Source: Flavobacterium sp. N2038 (GTDB lineage: Bacteria; Bacteroidota; Bacteroidia; Flavobacteriales; Flavobacteriaceae). Taken from it: DNA of 64,000 bases. Shown in pieces: positions 1 to 9,666 of the stretch. The position numbers and the translations under genes are program-made. The stretch spans positions 3,286,001 through 3,350,000 of the forward strand of contig NZ_CP110001.1 of assembly GCF_025947185.1 (NCBI RefSeq). The letters run 5' to 3'. Each line of letters opens with the position of its first letter. Position 1 is the first letter of the stretch. The notes under the pieces are model-generated. The model ran no database searches, was not told where the DNA came from, and was given only the letters and a program-made list of their open reading frames with translations.

Positions 1-1445
1 TTAGTCAATAAATTGATAGGATCTGATGAAGGATAACCTGAATCAACGCGAGTTGGATTTGCTGCTAACCAAACATTTTTAGTATCTTCATAATTATATT
101 GTTTCCAGCTATAATACTCTCCATTAAATTGTGAAGTAAATTTTAACCCGTCTACAATTTCATAATCTAATTTCAGACCTCCTTGAAGAGTAATACTTCT
201 TTGTTCTTCATTATAGAAATCTAATTGTGCAACCGGGTTTCCAACATTATTAAACGATGAACCAGTTGGACTTGCTACTCCGTTTGCATCTGCAAAAGGA
301 ACACCATATTTACCATTTGAAAAACGCACAGGAACAATAGATGATTGCTTGTATGCATTTGTAAATGCACTTAACGGTTTTGGTGAAGAATTAGCTGATG
401 TAAAACTAAAGTTTTGATTTAAAGTAACTTTTTTAGAAAGTTTAAATTCATTGTTATTTCTAAAACTTGTACGGCTATAATCTAAGCCATTTAGAATCGC
501 TTTTTCTTGATAGTTACCTGCGCTAAAAAAGTATTTAATATTTTCTGAAGCTCCAGAAATAGAAATATTATTTTGAGTATAAGTACCCGTTCTTGTAATT
601 TCATCAAACCAATCTGTATTTACTGGCTGATTTGTAGAGAATTTGTTTGTCCCTAAAGCTGCATTACTATAGCTTGCATATTGATTTGCATCTGCCATTT
701 TTACTTTCTTAAGTGGTGTTCTTACACCACCAAAGCTTTCAACTTCTACAGAAACTTTGTCACCTTTACCTTTCTTTGTTGTAATAATGATTACCCCGTT
801 TGCAGCTCTGGTACCATAGATCGCCAGAGACGAAGCATCTTTTAGAATTTCGTAAGAAGTAATATCGTTTGTATTGATATTATTGATGTTTTCAGTTGGC
901 ATTCCATCAACAATATATAAAGGATTTCTTCCTCCTAATGCAGTACCCAAACCTCTAATAACCACAGAAGGTGTACTTCCCGGAACATCTGAAGAAGTTA
1001 CCTGAACCCCTGCAGCTTTACCCTGAATAGCCTGAGATGCATTTAATACCTTTGTTTTTGTAACATCTTCTGCTCTTAATGAAGTAATAGCAGAAGTATT
1101 ATCAATTTTCTTTCTGGTACCGTAACCAATTACAACCACTTCTTTTAAGGAAGTATCACCAGCTTCTTTTAATGTAACTGACATTACACCTGCAGTTGCA
1201 GGTACAGAAACAGAATCGAAACCAAGCATCGAGATTTTTAAAGTCTCTCCAACTTTAGCATTAATGGTAAAATTACCATCGAAGTCAGCATCAGCAGATG
1301 TTCTGGATTCCGAAGCACTAATTATAGCTCCCGGAACTCCCATTCCACTACTGTCTACTACTTTTCCTTTAATTGCCTGTGCCTGCCCCATCATAAATGC
1401 TGGCAGCAACAAGAGTGCTAAAAAGCTAAAAATAAAATTTTTCAT
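1..1445 (-). CDS. SusC/RagA-type TonB-dependent outer membrane receptor, N-terminal part
   Basis: The open frame runs off the left edge, so only the first 481 residues are present. It begins with a signal peptide (MKNFIFSFLALLLLP, cut near residue 24), then a carboxypeptidase-D-like beta domain (about residues 25-85, KGKVVDSSGMGVPGA), then the plug domain with KEVVVIGYGTRK near 105 and the conserved IRGLGT and YIVDGMP motifs at about 160-185. This order is diagnostic for SusC-like receptors that import glycans or peptides through the outer membrane with a SusD lipoprotein; the SusD gene would lie beyond the edge. The substrate cannot be read from this part. The regulator immediately upstream on the same strand is its likely controller. 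Confidence 0.95.
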   Translation of the reverse strand, partial: MKNFIFSFLALLLLPAFMMGQAQAIKGKVVDSSGMGVPGAIISASESRTSADADFDGNFTINAKVGETLKISMLGFDSVSVPATAGVMSVTLKEAGDTSLKEVVVIGYGTRKKIDNTSAITSLRAEDVTKTKVLNASQAIQGKAAGVQVTSSDVPGSTPSVVIRGLGTALGGRNPLYIVDGMPTENINNINTNDITSYEILKDASSLAIYGTRAANGVIIITTKKGKGDKVSVEVESFGGVRTPLKKVKMADANQYASYSNAALGTNKFSTNQPVNTDWFDEITRTGTYTQNNISISGASENIKYFFSAGNYQEKAILNGLDYSRTSFRNNNEFKLSKKVTLNQNFSFTSANSSPKPLSAFTNAYKQSSIVPVRFSNGKYGVPFADANGVASPTGSSFNNVGNPVAQLDFYNEEQRSITLQGGLKLDYEIVDGLKFTSQFNGEYYSWKQYNYEDTKNVWLAANPTRVDSGYPSSDPINLLT

Positions 1446-1689
1446 ACAGTATGTAATCGTTTAAGTTAGTAGAGCCAAATTAAACAATTACAACGTTGTA
1501 GTACATCAAATACCACTACTACATAACTACATCATTATGTTAATATAAATATGTAAAATATTGATAATCAATGTTATAATTATCTAAAATTTTACATTAA
1601 CAAAACCTTATGATGTAGTAATGATGTATTGTAATTCTATAAAGAAAGAATTGAAAAAATATAAATTATTTAAAAAATAAAACCAAATC
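1446..1689 (-). promoter_or_regulatory. susC upstream region with repeated TGATGTA boxes
   Basis: The spacer between the regulator stop and the susC start holds four copies of the heptamer TGATGTA (either strand): 1502-1508, 1528-1534, 1611-1617 and 1622-1628, the last two as a direct repeat ATGATGTA-GTA-ATGATGTA variant. A 12-bp palindrome TACAACGTTGTA lies near 1489-1500. Clustering of the same box is what an operator for the adjacent LuxR-type regulator would look like. No perfect TAnnTTTG promoter box was found here. The binding role is inferred. Confidence 0.45.
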
Positions 1690-4434
1690 TTACAGACTTA
1701 ATAAAAACTTTGACAGGTTTTCCTCCTGGTTAAGATTTAATTTCTTCCTCAAACGATATCTGTGTAGTTCTACACCTCTAAAAGAGATATTCATCATAGG
1801 TGCAATTTCTTTTGAAGAGAGATTCATTTTAAGATAAACACACAGTTTTATATCTTTTGGAGTCAGTTGTGGATATTTTTTAGAAAGTGTAATGATAAAC
1901 TCATTATGAATTTGATTCAGATTGGTTTCAAAAATTTCCCATTCATGTTTATTCACTTCATTTATCTTAATTGCTTTTTTGATTTCGCTTTTAAGTTTAT
2001 TGAAGTCTTTCTCAGAATCCAGAATATTTTGAATTTTGTCGATCATTTCGCTTTGCTTAGCAATAGATAAAGATTTTCCTGCTACTTCTGAAGCTTTGGT
2101 CTGCAACTCAAGTTCTAAAATATGTTTTTCGTATTCCTGAATGTTTAATTCATTTTCTGTTTTAAGCTCCATCTCCAGAATTTCACGCTGATGTTTTAAT
2201 TCTTCTGCCTGTAGCTTTAATTTTTGCGTATAACGCAGTTTATTCCATTTATAGTAAAAGAACAAAACTGCTCCAATCACTAATAAATAAAGAAGAATCA
2301 TCCAAAATGAGAAATACCAAGGTTGCGACACTTTAAAATCAAAACTGGAAACTTTATCGTAATTTACTCCATCATGTTTAAAAATCAGAATCGAATGCGA
2401 GCCGCTGCTTAAGTTATTCAAGACTATTGTCCCATTTGAGATCGGAACATAATTTTTACCCTTATTTATCTGATAGAATAAATTAGGCTTACTGGCTCCA
2501 TAAATTCCGGATATAACATTAATTTTTAATTCAGTATTATGTTTAATCTTTCCATCGTTCGGCAAAAGAGTATTTTCGCTATAAGCTTCGACTTTTACAC
2601 CTTTATTTTGTTTATTCTCATAGCCCAATTGAAGAGAAATGAATCCATCATCTAAATTCATTAAATAATGGTTGTTGCTTTTGAAAATTCTTAAGTTTTC
2701 ATTGATGAGTTTCCCTTTATAATATTTCTCCTGAAGTATGTTCCATAAAAATTTATTTCCCTGCACATAAATATGGTATAAAATCCCGTTCTGAAGAACA
2801 ATAAAATGGTCTTCATCTATGGCAATAACATCAGAAACATTTTTAAAATTAGTATTGAATAAAACATTCTCTTCTAATTTATTTGAAATAGAATTGAATG
2901 TGTACCACACATTATTAATTAGAAAGAGTAATTCTTTTCTAAACTCAAAAATCTTAACACCAAAGTCATTTTTTATTTTACTTTGTTGTGTAATATTTTC
3001 AACTTTTAAGGTTTTATAGTTGTCATCAAAAAGTACTCTGTATAATCCTCGATAATTATCTGCTGCCCAAATCTCATTTCTTTTATTTTGTGCAACATAT
3101 TTAATTGGTTTAGAAAGACCATCAATTTTTTTCGTTTTTCTTAAATCTGAGACATCATCGTAAACCAGAATTCCACTGTAAGTAGATTGAAAATAGGTGT
3201 CATTTATAATACTCTTAGATAAATTCCATCCGCCGCTTACGTTATTGATTTTTGTTAAGGTGCTATTTTCATAACAAAAAGTTCCGTCATTATGACCAAT
3301 CAGATATTTATCCCCAATTTTCGTAATATTCCACCCTTGCCCCTGCGTATTAGAAAGCATTTTAAAATTCCCGGAATCAAACTCAAAAATACCATGATTT
3401 GAGGCAATCAAATACCCTTTACTCGTAGTCGCAACAGAATAAACCGATCCTAAAATCCCCGAATTATCATAAAAAAATGAAATTGGCGAATTTACCTCAA
3501 CATGAGCAATTCCGTTATCCAGACCAAGCCATAAATCCTCCTCTTTATCAAGGCCAATGCTTAAGACCGAATTATTCATCAAAACATTGTTCCTATCGAT
3601 ATTTTTAAATGTATTTTTACTTAAGTCATAAATAAAAACTCCTTTATTACCAGTTCCTATAACTAGTTTATCCTTTTTAATGAATTTAGCGACATTAATA
3701 CCATTCGATTTTAAAGTCTCATTCAATGGATTATCCCATGATTTCAAACCTTCTTTTTCGACAATAAAAATTCCTTTTTTCTGTGTAAAAATATAAGTCT
3801 TGCCCTGGTATTTTTCGACTGCGTGAACAACAGTGTTCTTTAAAACATTCCATCCCTTCGGATTAGTAATTCTGGAACCGTTCATTTTAAACATTCCTTT
3901 GCTAACAGAAGCGACGTAAAGATTTTGATCGACTGTGAAGCAATAGGAGATTAAAAACGGAAATTTAATTTTTTGAATATGCTTTCCGTCATAAATAAAA
4001 ATATCGTTAAAAGACTGAAAATATAAAGCTCCGTTAAATCTGAAAATTTTCCAGATTTCTTCATTGTCTTTTTCATCAAATAAACGGAGATTTTTAGTGA
4101 TAGAAACATAGCGCATTTCTCCATTTTCTCTATGCCAATAACCAAACTCCTTATAAGAGCCCGAATAAATTCGATCACCTTCAATTAATATAGAGCGAAT
4201 AATAGTTTTATTTGGCAGCGAATATTTTTCCCAAATCACACCATCATAACGTAACAGATAATGATTATTAGCAAAATACATCGCCTTATCTTTTCCCTGA
4301 GCAACGTTCCAGATTTGATTATCACCCTGATAATCTGATTTATTATAGTTTTCAACGAAAGGAAGTAATTCTTGTGCCTGAATTTGTGAAGCGATGAAAA
4401 AGAAGAAGAATAGTTTAAAAAGTTTCGATTTCAA
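1690..4434 (-). CDS. membrane-spanning LuxR-type regulator with beta-propeller and Y_Y_Y sensor
   Basis: The 914-residue protein has a signal peptide (residues 1-20), a long periplasmic beta-propeller region built of short Reg_prop-like repeats (about 30-630), a Y_Y_Y-type beta domain, one membrane helix (about 707-730), a coiled coil (about 735-815) and a C-terminal helix-turn-helix of the LuxR/GerE type (about 855-900, LTPKDIKLCVYLKMNLSSKE). It resembles hybrid two-component sensors of Bacteroidota glycan loci but has no histidine kinase or receiver domain, so it probably acts directly, sensing ligand outside and binding DNA inside. It sits directly upstream of susC and likely controls it. 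The start is a TTG at 4434: it is the only start that keeps the signal peptide, and an in-frame TGA lies just upstream. Confidence 0.9.
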   Translation of the reverse strand: MKSKLFKLFFFFFIASQIQAQELLPFVENYNKSDYQGDNQIWNVAQGKDKAMYFANNHYLLRYDGVIWEKYSLPNKTIIRSILIEGDRIYSGSYKEFGYWHRENGEMRYVSITKNLRLFDEKDNEEIWKIFRFNGALYFQSFNDIFIYDGKHIQKIKFPFLISYCFTVDQNLYVASVSKGMFKMNGSRITNPKGWNVLKNTVVHAVEKYQGKTYIFTQKKGIFIVEKEGLKSWDNPLNETLKSNGINVAKFIKKDKLVIGTGNKGVFIYDLSKNTFKNIDRNNVLMNNSVLSIGLDKEEDLWLGLDNGIAHVEVNSPISFFYDNSGILGSVYSVATTSKGYLIASNHGIFEFDSGNFKMLSNTQGQGWNITKIGDKYLIGHNDGTFCYENSTLTKINNVSGGWNLSKSIINDTYFQSTYSGILVYDDVSDLRKTKKIDGLSKPIKYVAQNKRNEIWAADNYRGLYRVLFDDNYKTLKVENITQQSKIKNDFGVKIFEFRKELLFLINNVWYTFNSISNKLEENVLFNTNFKNVSDVIAIDEDHFIVLQNGILYHIYVQGNKFLWNILQEKYYKGKLINENLRIFKSNNHYLMNLDDGFISLQLGYENKQNKGVKVEAYSENTLLPNDGKIKHNTELKINVISGIYGASKPNLFYQINKGKNYVPISNGTIVLNNLSSGSHSILIFKHDGVNYDKVSSFDFKVSQPWYFSFWMILLYLLVIGAVLFFYYKWNKLRYTQKLKLQAEELKHQREILEMELKTENELNIQEYEKHILELELQTKASEVAGKSLSIAKQSEMIDKIQNILDSEKDFNKLKSEIKKAIKINEVNKHEWEIFETNLNQIHNEFIITLSKKYPQLTPKDIKLCVYLKMNLSSKEIAPMMNISFRGVELHRYRLRKKLNLNQEENLSKFLLSL

Positions 4435-4453
4435 AATATAAGGATTTATATAT

Positions 4454-4461
4454 CAAAGATA
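4454..4461 (-). promoter_or_regulatory. candidate -7 box of the LuxR-type regulator
   Basis: TATCTTTG on the minus strand matches the Bacteroidota -7 consensus TAnnTTTG and lies 19 nt before the TTG start, implying a very short leader. No good -33 TTG box is present at the usual distance. Confidence 0.4.
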
Positions 4462-4488
4462 CTGACAAATATTTAATTATAAAGCCAT

Positions 4489-4516
4489 AAAAAAGCTCCC
4501 TATTAGGGAGCTCTTT
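4489..4516 (-). terminator. terminator after the ackA-DUF3995 run
   Basis: GC-rich stem formed by AGCTCCCTA and its complement TAGGGAGCT with flanking A and T tracts, placed 23 bp past the stop of the DUF3995 gene and before the regulator promoter. Confidence 0.8.
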
Positions 4517-4538
4517 TATAAATTTCAATTCAAAACTT

Positions 4539-4961
4539 TTACTTATTTAGTTCTAGAACCAAAGTCAATATGCCAATCACTAAACATAATGGCGAATAAT
4601 ATTTTGTATCATTAACGGCAAACTGCGAATTTTTATGTTTTTTAAAGAAACCAACGTAATTAAATTCTCCAATGGCTCTTACAGTAAATATCGCAATTAT
4701 GCTCCAAAACCCATATTTATCAAGCCATATTGGTAAACTTAATGGTATAAATTCAAATTTTATCAAATATAAAACTCCAAAAAACAACGTCCCAACAGCC
4801 ACAACAAAGGTCGAAATTGTGTCAGGCACAAAAAGTGGTGTTTCATCTTTTTTTGTGGGAACAACCGCCTTACTCCCCCATTTTCCGCCAAAACCCCAAT
4901 AAAAATGAATTCCTGAAATAATAGCAAAAATTAAAAATAGCAATAGCGCAATAATATTCAT
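4539..4961 (-). CDS. DUF3995 family small membrane protein
   Basis: This 140-residue protein has four hydrophobic helices (near residues 3-22, 50-68, 80-98 and 120-137) and the N-terminal pattern GIHFYWGFGGKWG with VVPT following, which is typical of the DUF3995 family. The function of the family is unknown. An earlier TTG at 4970 is open, but the ATG at 4961 starts exactly at the first membrane helix and is preferred. It begins 18 bp past the ackA stop on the same strand and is followed by a terminator, so it is probably the last gene of the corA-pta-ackA transcript. Confidence 0.8.
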   Translation of the reverse strand: MNIIALLLFLIFAIISGIHFYWGFGGKWGSKAVVPTKKDETPLFVPDTISTFVVAVGTLFFGVLYLIKFEFIPLSLPIWLDKYGFWSIIAIFTVRAIGEFNYVGFFKKHKNSQFAVNDTKYYSPLCLVIGILTLVLELNK

Positions 4962-4979
4962 TTCGAACAATCTAAAAAA

Positions 4980-6164
4980 TTAGTTATTTAGTAACTGATA
5001 AACCTGATTTGCAATTTCATATTCTTCGTCTGTTGGTACTACCAGAACTTTTGCCTTAGAATTTGGTTTACTTATTTCTCTAATTTCTTTTGAGCGAATT
5101 TGATTCTTTTCATTATCAATTTCAATTCCAAAATATTCCATGTCAGTACAAACCAATTTGCGCATATACGAAGAGTTTTCACCAATTCCAGCTGTAAAAA
5201 TTATAGCATCCAATCCGTTTAATGAAGCTGTATACGCCCCAATTGTCTTTTTAATTCGGTAGGCATTCATTAATAAAGCCAGTTGGCATTCTCTATTTCC
5301 TTTTTCGGCTTCCCCTTCAATATCGCGTAAATCGCTGTAACCTGTTAAACCAAGCATTCCACTTTGTTTAAGTAATACTGCATTGACTTCGTCTGGCGTG
5401 TATCCCAGATTCTTAATCATATAAAATATAACCGACTGATCAATATCTCCTGCGCGGGTTCCCATTATTAAACCATTTGATGGTGAAAACCCCATTGTAG
5501 TATCTATACATTTTCCGTTTTTTACAGCCGCCATACTACAACCATTACCTAAATGAATGGTAATAATATTGGCGTTTTTCTCTAAAAAGTTAATTGCTTT
5601 TTCAGAAACGTATTTGTGGCTTGTACCATGAAAACCATAAACACGTACTTTGTTTTCTGTCAGAAGATAATTAGGAATTGCATATTTGTAAGCTACCTCA
5701 GGCATTGTCTGATGAAAAGCAGTATCGAAAACTGCAATTTGCTCTGCTGAGCCAAAAATCTCTTCTGCAACATTAATTCCCTCTAAATTTGCAGGATTAT
5801 GTAAAGGCGCCAACTCAAAAAGCTGCTTGATTTTTGCTTTTACTTTTTCATCAATTTTTACTGTATCACTAAAATCACTTCCGCCATGCACTACACGATG
5901 GCCAACAGCTGCAATTTCTGATGTTGATTTAATTACTCCTTTCTCGGCATCTAAAAGCATATTGGCTACTTTTTGTAAACCTACTTTATGAGACGAAACC
6001 GGCAGTGTTTCTTCATACGAATTAGCCGAAGTTTTAAACGTGATATTTGAAGTTTCTAAGCCAATTCTGTCAATCATACCCGAACAAATCACTTCGTTCT
6101 CTGGCATAACCATTAATTGATATTTTATTGAGGAACTTCCTGAGTTTATAATTAATATTTTCAT
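4980..6164 (-). CDS. ackA: acetate kinase
   Basis: Converts acetyl phosphate and ADP to acetate and ATP in the cytoplasm, or the reverse. The 394-residue length is normal. The phosphate-binding N-terminus ILIINSGSSSIKYQL, the VGHRVVHGG segment around residue 86-95, the catalytic FDTAFHQTMP (about 146-155), HGTSHKYV and the GNGCSMAA loop are all present, as is the nucleotide-binding FTAGIGENS near 318. It lies downstream of pta with a 167-bp spacer that holds a short 8-bp-period repeat, so co-transcription with pta is likely but the repeat may alter it. Confidence 0.97.
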   Translation of the reverse strand: MKILIINSGSSSIKYQLMVMPENEVICSGMIDRIGLETSNITFKTSANSYEETLPVSSHKVGLQKVANMLLDAEKGVIKSTSEIAAVGHRVVHGGSDFSDTVKIDEKVKAKIKQLFELAPLHNPANLEGINVAEEIFGSAEQIAVFDTAFHQTMPEVAYKYAIPNYLLTENKVRVYGFHGTSHKYVSEKAINFLEKNANIITIHLGNGCSMAAVKNGKCIDTTMGFSPSNGLIMGTRAGDIDQSVIFYMIKNLGYTPDEVNAVLLKQSGMLGLTGYSDLRDIEGEAEKGNRECQLALLMNAYRIKKTIGAYTASLNGLDAIIFTAGIGENSSYMRKLVCTDMEYFGIEIDNEKNQIRSKEIREISKPNSKAKVLVVPTDEEYEIANQVYQLLNN

Positions 6165-6177
6165 TTTTTTATTTTTA

Positions 6178-6204
6178 GCCGCTAAGGCACTAAGTCGCTA
6201 AGTA
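6178..6204. repeat. 8-bp-period repeat between pta and ackA
   Basis: Three and a half units with an exact 8-bp step: GCTAAGGC, ACTAAGTC, GCTAAGTA. The same CTAAG core recurs in other spacers of the window. Confidence 0.6.
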
Positions 6205-6331
6205 TTTTTAAAGTTTCTTTCAATGTAACTGTAAACTGCATTTCTAAATTTTAGACACTGCTAAAACGGATTTTTTAAAGTATAAATCATAACGTAAAAT
6301 TTATAATTTATAATTAACCATTAATAATTAT

Positions 6332-8425
6332 CTAAAGTCCCTGAGCCTGAATTGCTGTAATTACAACTGTATTGATAATATCGTCTACTGTGCAGCCACG
6401 GCTTAAATCATTTACAGGCTTATTTAAGCCTTGCAACATTGGTCCTATTGCCAAAGCTCCGGTTTCTCGTTGTACTGCTTTATAGGTATTATTTCCAGTG
6501 TTTAAATCAGGGAAAATAAGCACACTTGCCTGCCCTGCAACTTCAGAATCCGGCATTTTGCTTTTTCCAACTTCACGGTCAACAGCAGCATCGTACTGAA
6601 TTGGGCCTTCTATTTTTAAATCAGGACGTTTTTGTTTTACGATTTCGGTCGCAGTTCTTACTTTATCAACCTCATCACCTTTTCCTGATGCTCCGGATGA
6701 ATAGGAAAGCATCGCTATTTTGGGTTCAATTCCAAAAGCAGCACTTGATTCTGCAGATGAAATTGCAATTTCTGCCAATTGCTCTGCTGTTGGGTTTGGA
6801 TTAATGGCACAATCTCCAAAAACCGACACTCTATCTTCTAAACACATAAAGAACACAGAAGAAACCACAGAAGAGTTCGGTTTGGTTTTGATAAACTGAA
6901 GTGCAGGTAAAATAGTATGCTGGGTAGTATGCGCTGCTCCGGAAACCATTCCGTCTGCATGGCCTTTATACACCATCATTGTACCAAAATACGAAACATC
7001 TTCCATTAAATCTCTCGCCATAGTTATACTTACATTTTTAGCTTTTCTAAGCTCATAATACGTATTGGCGTAATCCTCGTAAAGAGGTGATTCTTTTGGA
7101 TTTATAATATTTACTTTTGTAAAATCAAAAGTAAGTCCAAGTTCTGCAACTTTGCTTTCAATTTGCTTTTTATCGCCAATAATAGAAATATCTACTACAT
7201 CCATATCTAGTAATCTCGATGCTGCCATAATAATTCGATCATCATTTCCTTCTGGTAATACGATATGTTTACGATGTTGTTTGGCTCTTTTCACCATATT
7301 GTACTGAAACATTTTTGGTGTCATTCCTTCTACCACAAAAGTGATTACTCTTTGTGACAAAGCCTCAATTTCTACATATTTCCCAAAAGTGTTTATTGAG
7401 GTTTCAATTTTATGGGTATTATTCGCGTAGATCTCAGATTTAATAGCACCAATTCTATTGGTAATGCTATAAGTTCCGCCATCGACAGCAATAATAGGAA
7501 CAATAGCAGAAAGTCCTTCTATAAGCTTTAAAATACTCTCTTCAGGAACAATATTTCCTGTTAGTATAATTCCTGATATCGTTGGATAATTTGCCGATTC
7601 ATTGGCTTGTAATGCCCCTAATATTATGTCCGAGCGATCTCCAGGAGTTATTACAAGCGCATTGTCATGTAAATGAACTAAATAATTGTGCAATTGCATC
7701 GCTCCAACGCTGTAATGTCCAATTTCATTGTTTAGATAATTCTCTCCAAACAATACTTTGGCACCAAGTTCATTCACAATCTCCTGCATGGTAGGATTGT
7801 TTAAACTTGAGATTAGCGGAATTGTGTTTACCAACACATTTGAAGGCAAACTTTTCTGTAAACTTTTGGTTACCAACTCAATATTTTCCGGCTGTACTTT
7901 ATTTGCAAAAACAGATAAAACCTCTACTTCTTTTACTTTAAAAGAATCATATACTAAATACAAGCTATCAACAAGTTCTTCTAAAGTTTTACCAACTCCA
8001 GAACCAACAATTATGGTTGGAATTCCAAGATTTTTGGCAATTAAAACATTCAAATCCAGTTCGATTGAAGTTCCTTCTCCGGTAAAGCTTGTTCCTTCGA
8101 CTAAAACAAAATCAAAATTTTCCTCGAGCTTCTTATATTTCTCAATAATCAGATCCAGAACTTCTCCTATTTTTCCTTTATTTTTTTTCTTGATTAATTT
8201 GCTTTTAGTGATTGCATAAGCATCCTCAAACTTAATATCAAGGTTAAAATAAGATAAAACAGTTTCGATATGATTGTCTTGTTCTCCATCGACAAAATCT
8301 TCAATTATAGGCCTGAAATATCCAACTTTAGCCGTTTTACCCGTCAAAATACTCATCAAGCCAAGTGTGATTATCGATTTACCACTATTATGATCACTGG
8401 TAGCTATATATATTGCTTTACTCAT
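6332..8425 (-). CDS. pta: phosphate acetyltransferase, long form
   Basis: Transfers the acetyl group between acetyl-CoA and phosphate; with AckA it forms the acetate/ATP pathway. The 697 residues match the long form of the enzyme: an N-terminal P-loop domain (ATSDHNSGKS at about residues 8-17) of the dethiobiotin-synthetase type, a central DRTGG domain (about 215-330), and the catalytic PTA/PTB domain from about 375 with KHIVLPEGNDDR, MVSGAAHTT and GPMLQGLNKPVNDLSRG near the end. The gene follows corA by 36 bp on the same strand and precedes ackA. Long-form Pta enzymes can be controlled by the N-terminal region. Confidence 0.97.
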   Translation of the reverse strand: MSKAIYIATSDHNSGKSIITLGLMSILTGKTAKVGYFRPIIEDFVDGEQDNHIETVLSYFNLDIKFEDAYAITKSKLIKKKNKGKIGEVLDLIIEKYKKLEENFDFVLVEGTSFTGEGTSIELDLNVLIAKNLGIPTIIVGSGVGKTLEELVDSLYLVYDSFKVKEVEVLSVFANKVQPENIELVTKSLQKSLPSNVLVNTIPLISSLNNPTMQEIVNELGAKVLFGENYLNNEIGHYSVGAMQLHNYLVHLHDNALVITPGDRSDIILGALQANESANYPTISGIILTGNIVPEESILKLIEGLSAIVPIIAVDGGTYSITNRIGAIKSEIYANNTHKIETSINTFGKYVEIEALSQRVITFVVEGMTPKMFQYNMVKRAKQHRKHIVLPEGNDDRIIMAASRLLDMDVVDISIIGDKKQIESKVAELGLTFDFTKVNIINPKESPLYEDYANTYYELRKAKNVSITMARDLMEDVSYFGTMMVYKGHADGMVSGAAHTTQHTILPALQFIKTKPNSSVVSSVFFMCLEDRVSVFGDCAINPNPTAEQLAEIAISSAESSAAFGIEPKIAMLSYSSGASGKGDEVDKVRTATEIVKQKRPDLKIEGPIQYDAAVDREVGKSKMPDSEVAGQASVLIFPDLNTGNNTYKAVQRETGALAIGPMLQGLNKPVNDLSRGCTVDDIINTVVITAIQAQGL

Positions 8426-8461
8426 GATTTAGATTTTTAATATTTTATAAATTTTCAAACG

Positions 8462-9532
8462 CTAAAACCAGCGTCTTCTTTTGAAATATATTATTAAGGC
8501 TATCACCAATAAAAACATGGATCCCATAACGATAAAATAGCCATTTCTTTCTTTTAGTTCCGGCATATAATCAAAGTTCATCCCGTAAACTCCAACAATA
8601 AAAGTTAATGGAATAAATATGGCAGAAATGATGGTAAGCGTTTTCATAATCTCATTCATTTTTCGGCTTTGTTCCGAGAAATAAAAATTGGACGCACTTT
8701 CCAGCGAACTCATATCAGACTCTATTTGCTCCAAAAGTTCTAAACTTTTTTGATGTAATCTGATAAAGAAATTAAATGTATCATTTTGAATTAGCCCATT
8801 TGTTTCATCATCTTTAATCGTTTTTAAATAAAATAATGAATCTCTCAAAGGAACAATAGATCGCTTTAGAAAATTAAAGTTATCGCGATGATTTTCAATT
8901 TTTTCTAATATAATCGGATCAGCTCCTTTTTTGGTCAGATTGATTAATTCTTCAATGTTATTTTCTTCATCTTCGATCGTAATGTAAAAATTCTCCATTA
9001 CAGCATCTAATAATAAATAAAGCAGATAATCTACTTTTTTTGTTCTTACAATTCCTGCATGCGTTCGCAGACGTTCACGTATATGAGTAAAGAAATCACT
9101 TCGTTTTTCCTGAAATGAAATTAAAATCCCCTCTTTTAAAATAAAACTAATCTGCTCTACTTTAAGATCATCTGAGGATTCTGACGGCAAAAGTGATTTT
9201 ATATTAAAAAACAAAATACCTTGCTGCTCTTCCAGCTTAGTTCTCTTTGTTGTATTTAAAATATCTGCCAGTAAAAAATCGTCTAACTTAAAATGGTCGC
9301 CGATTGTTTTTATGAGATTAATATCGTTTAGCCCGTGAATATTGAGCCAGTTGTTTTTTGTATAGTTAAAACAAGAATTTAGAGCCAAAGCATTAAACTT
9401 TTCATATTCCGTTACATCTTCGTCATTATATACAAAAAGCTGCATTTCGGTTTTATTATCTTTATGAGATCCTGTATACTCTAAACTAGTATGTTGCAGT
9501 TTACGACCTTTCTTGTATTTTATCTTTCTCAT
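8462..9532 (-). CDS. corA: CorA-type magnesium/cobalt channel
   Basis: The 356-residue protein has the long acidic and helical cytoplasmic domain followed by two C-terminal membrane helices (about 294-315 and 333-351). The selectivity motif GMNF sits at about 317-320 in GVYGMNFDYMPEL, and the basic tail KRRRWF follows the last helix, all as in CorA. It carries Mg2+ (and Co2+/Ni2+) across the inner membrane as a pentamer. It is the first gene of the leftward run to pta, with a 36-bp spacer. Divergent from the RAYT gene; a perfect 12-bp palindrome TGACAATTGTCA lies at 9583-9594 in the shared spacer. Confidence 0.95.
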   Translation of the reverse strand: MRKIKYKKGRKLQHTSLEYTGSHKDNKTEMQLFVYNDEDVTEYEKFNALALNSCFNYTKNNWLNIHGLNDINLIKTIGDHFKLDDFLLADILNTTKRTKLEEQQGILFFNIKSLLPSESSDDLKVEQISFILKEGILISFQEKRSDFFTHIRERLRTHAGIVRTKKVDYLLYLLLDAVMENFYITIEDEENNIEELINLTKKGADPIILEKIENHRDNFNFLKRSIVPLRDSLFYLKTIKDDETNGLIQNDTFNFFIRLHQKSLELLEQIESDMSSLESASNFYFSEQSRKMNEIMKTLTIISAIFIPLTFIVGVYGMNFDYMPELKERNGYFIVMGSMFLLVIALIIYFKRRRWF

Positions 9533-9582
9533 TCATGAAAATTTACAATAGTAATATTACGAAAAAGAATCGAATTTAGAAA

Positions 9583-9594
9583 TGACAATTGTCA
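9583..9594. promoter_or_regulatory. 12-bp palindrome between corA and the RAYT gene
   Basis: TGACAATTGTCA is a perfect palindrome in the 134-bp spacer between two divergent genes, a usual place for a dimeric repressor site. The extended half ACTGACAATT also occurs upstream of dnaK. The protein that would bind is unknown. Confidence 0.3.
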
Positions 9595-9666
9595 GTTTAT
9601 CAAAATGCTGCGCAATCAAAAAACATAGTATTTTTACTACTTTTTAATTAAACCGAAGATCCTTAT

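Noticed and set aside
1690..4434. Hybrid two-component sensor
   Set aside because: No histidine-kinase or receiver domain can be seen between the membrane helix and the C-terminal helix-turn-helix.
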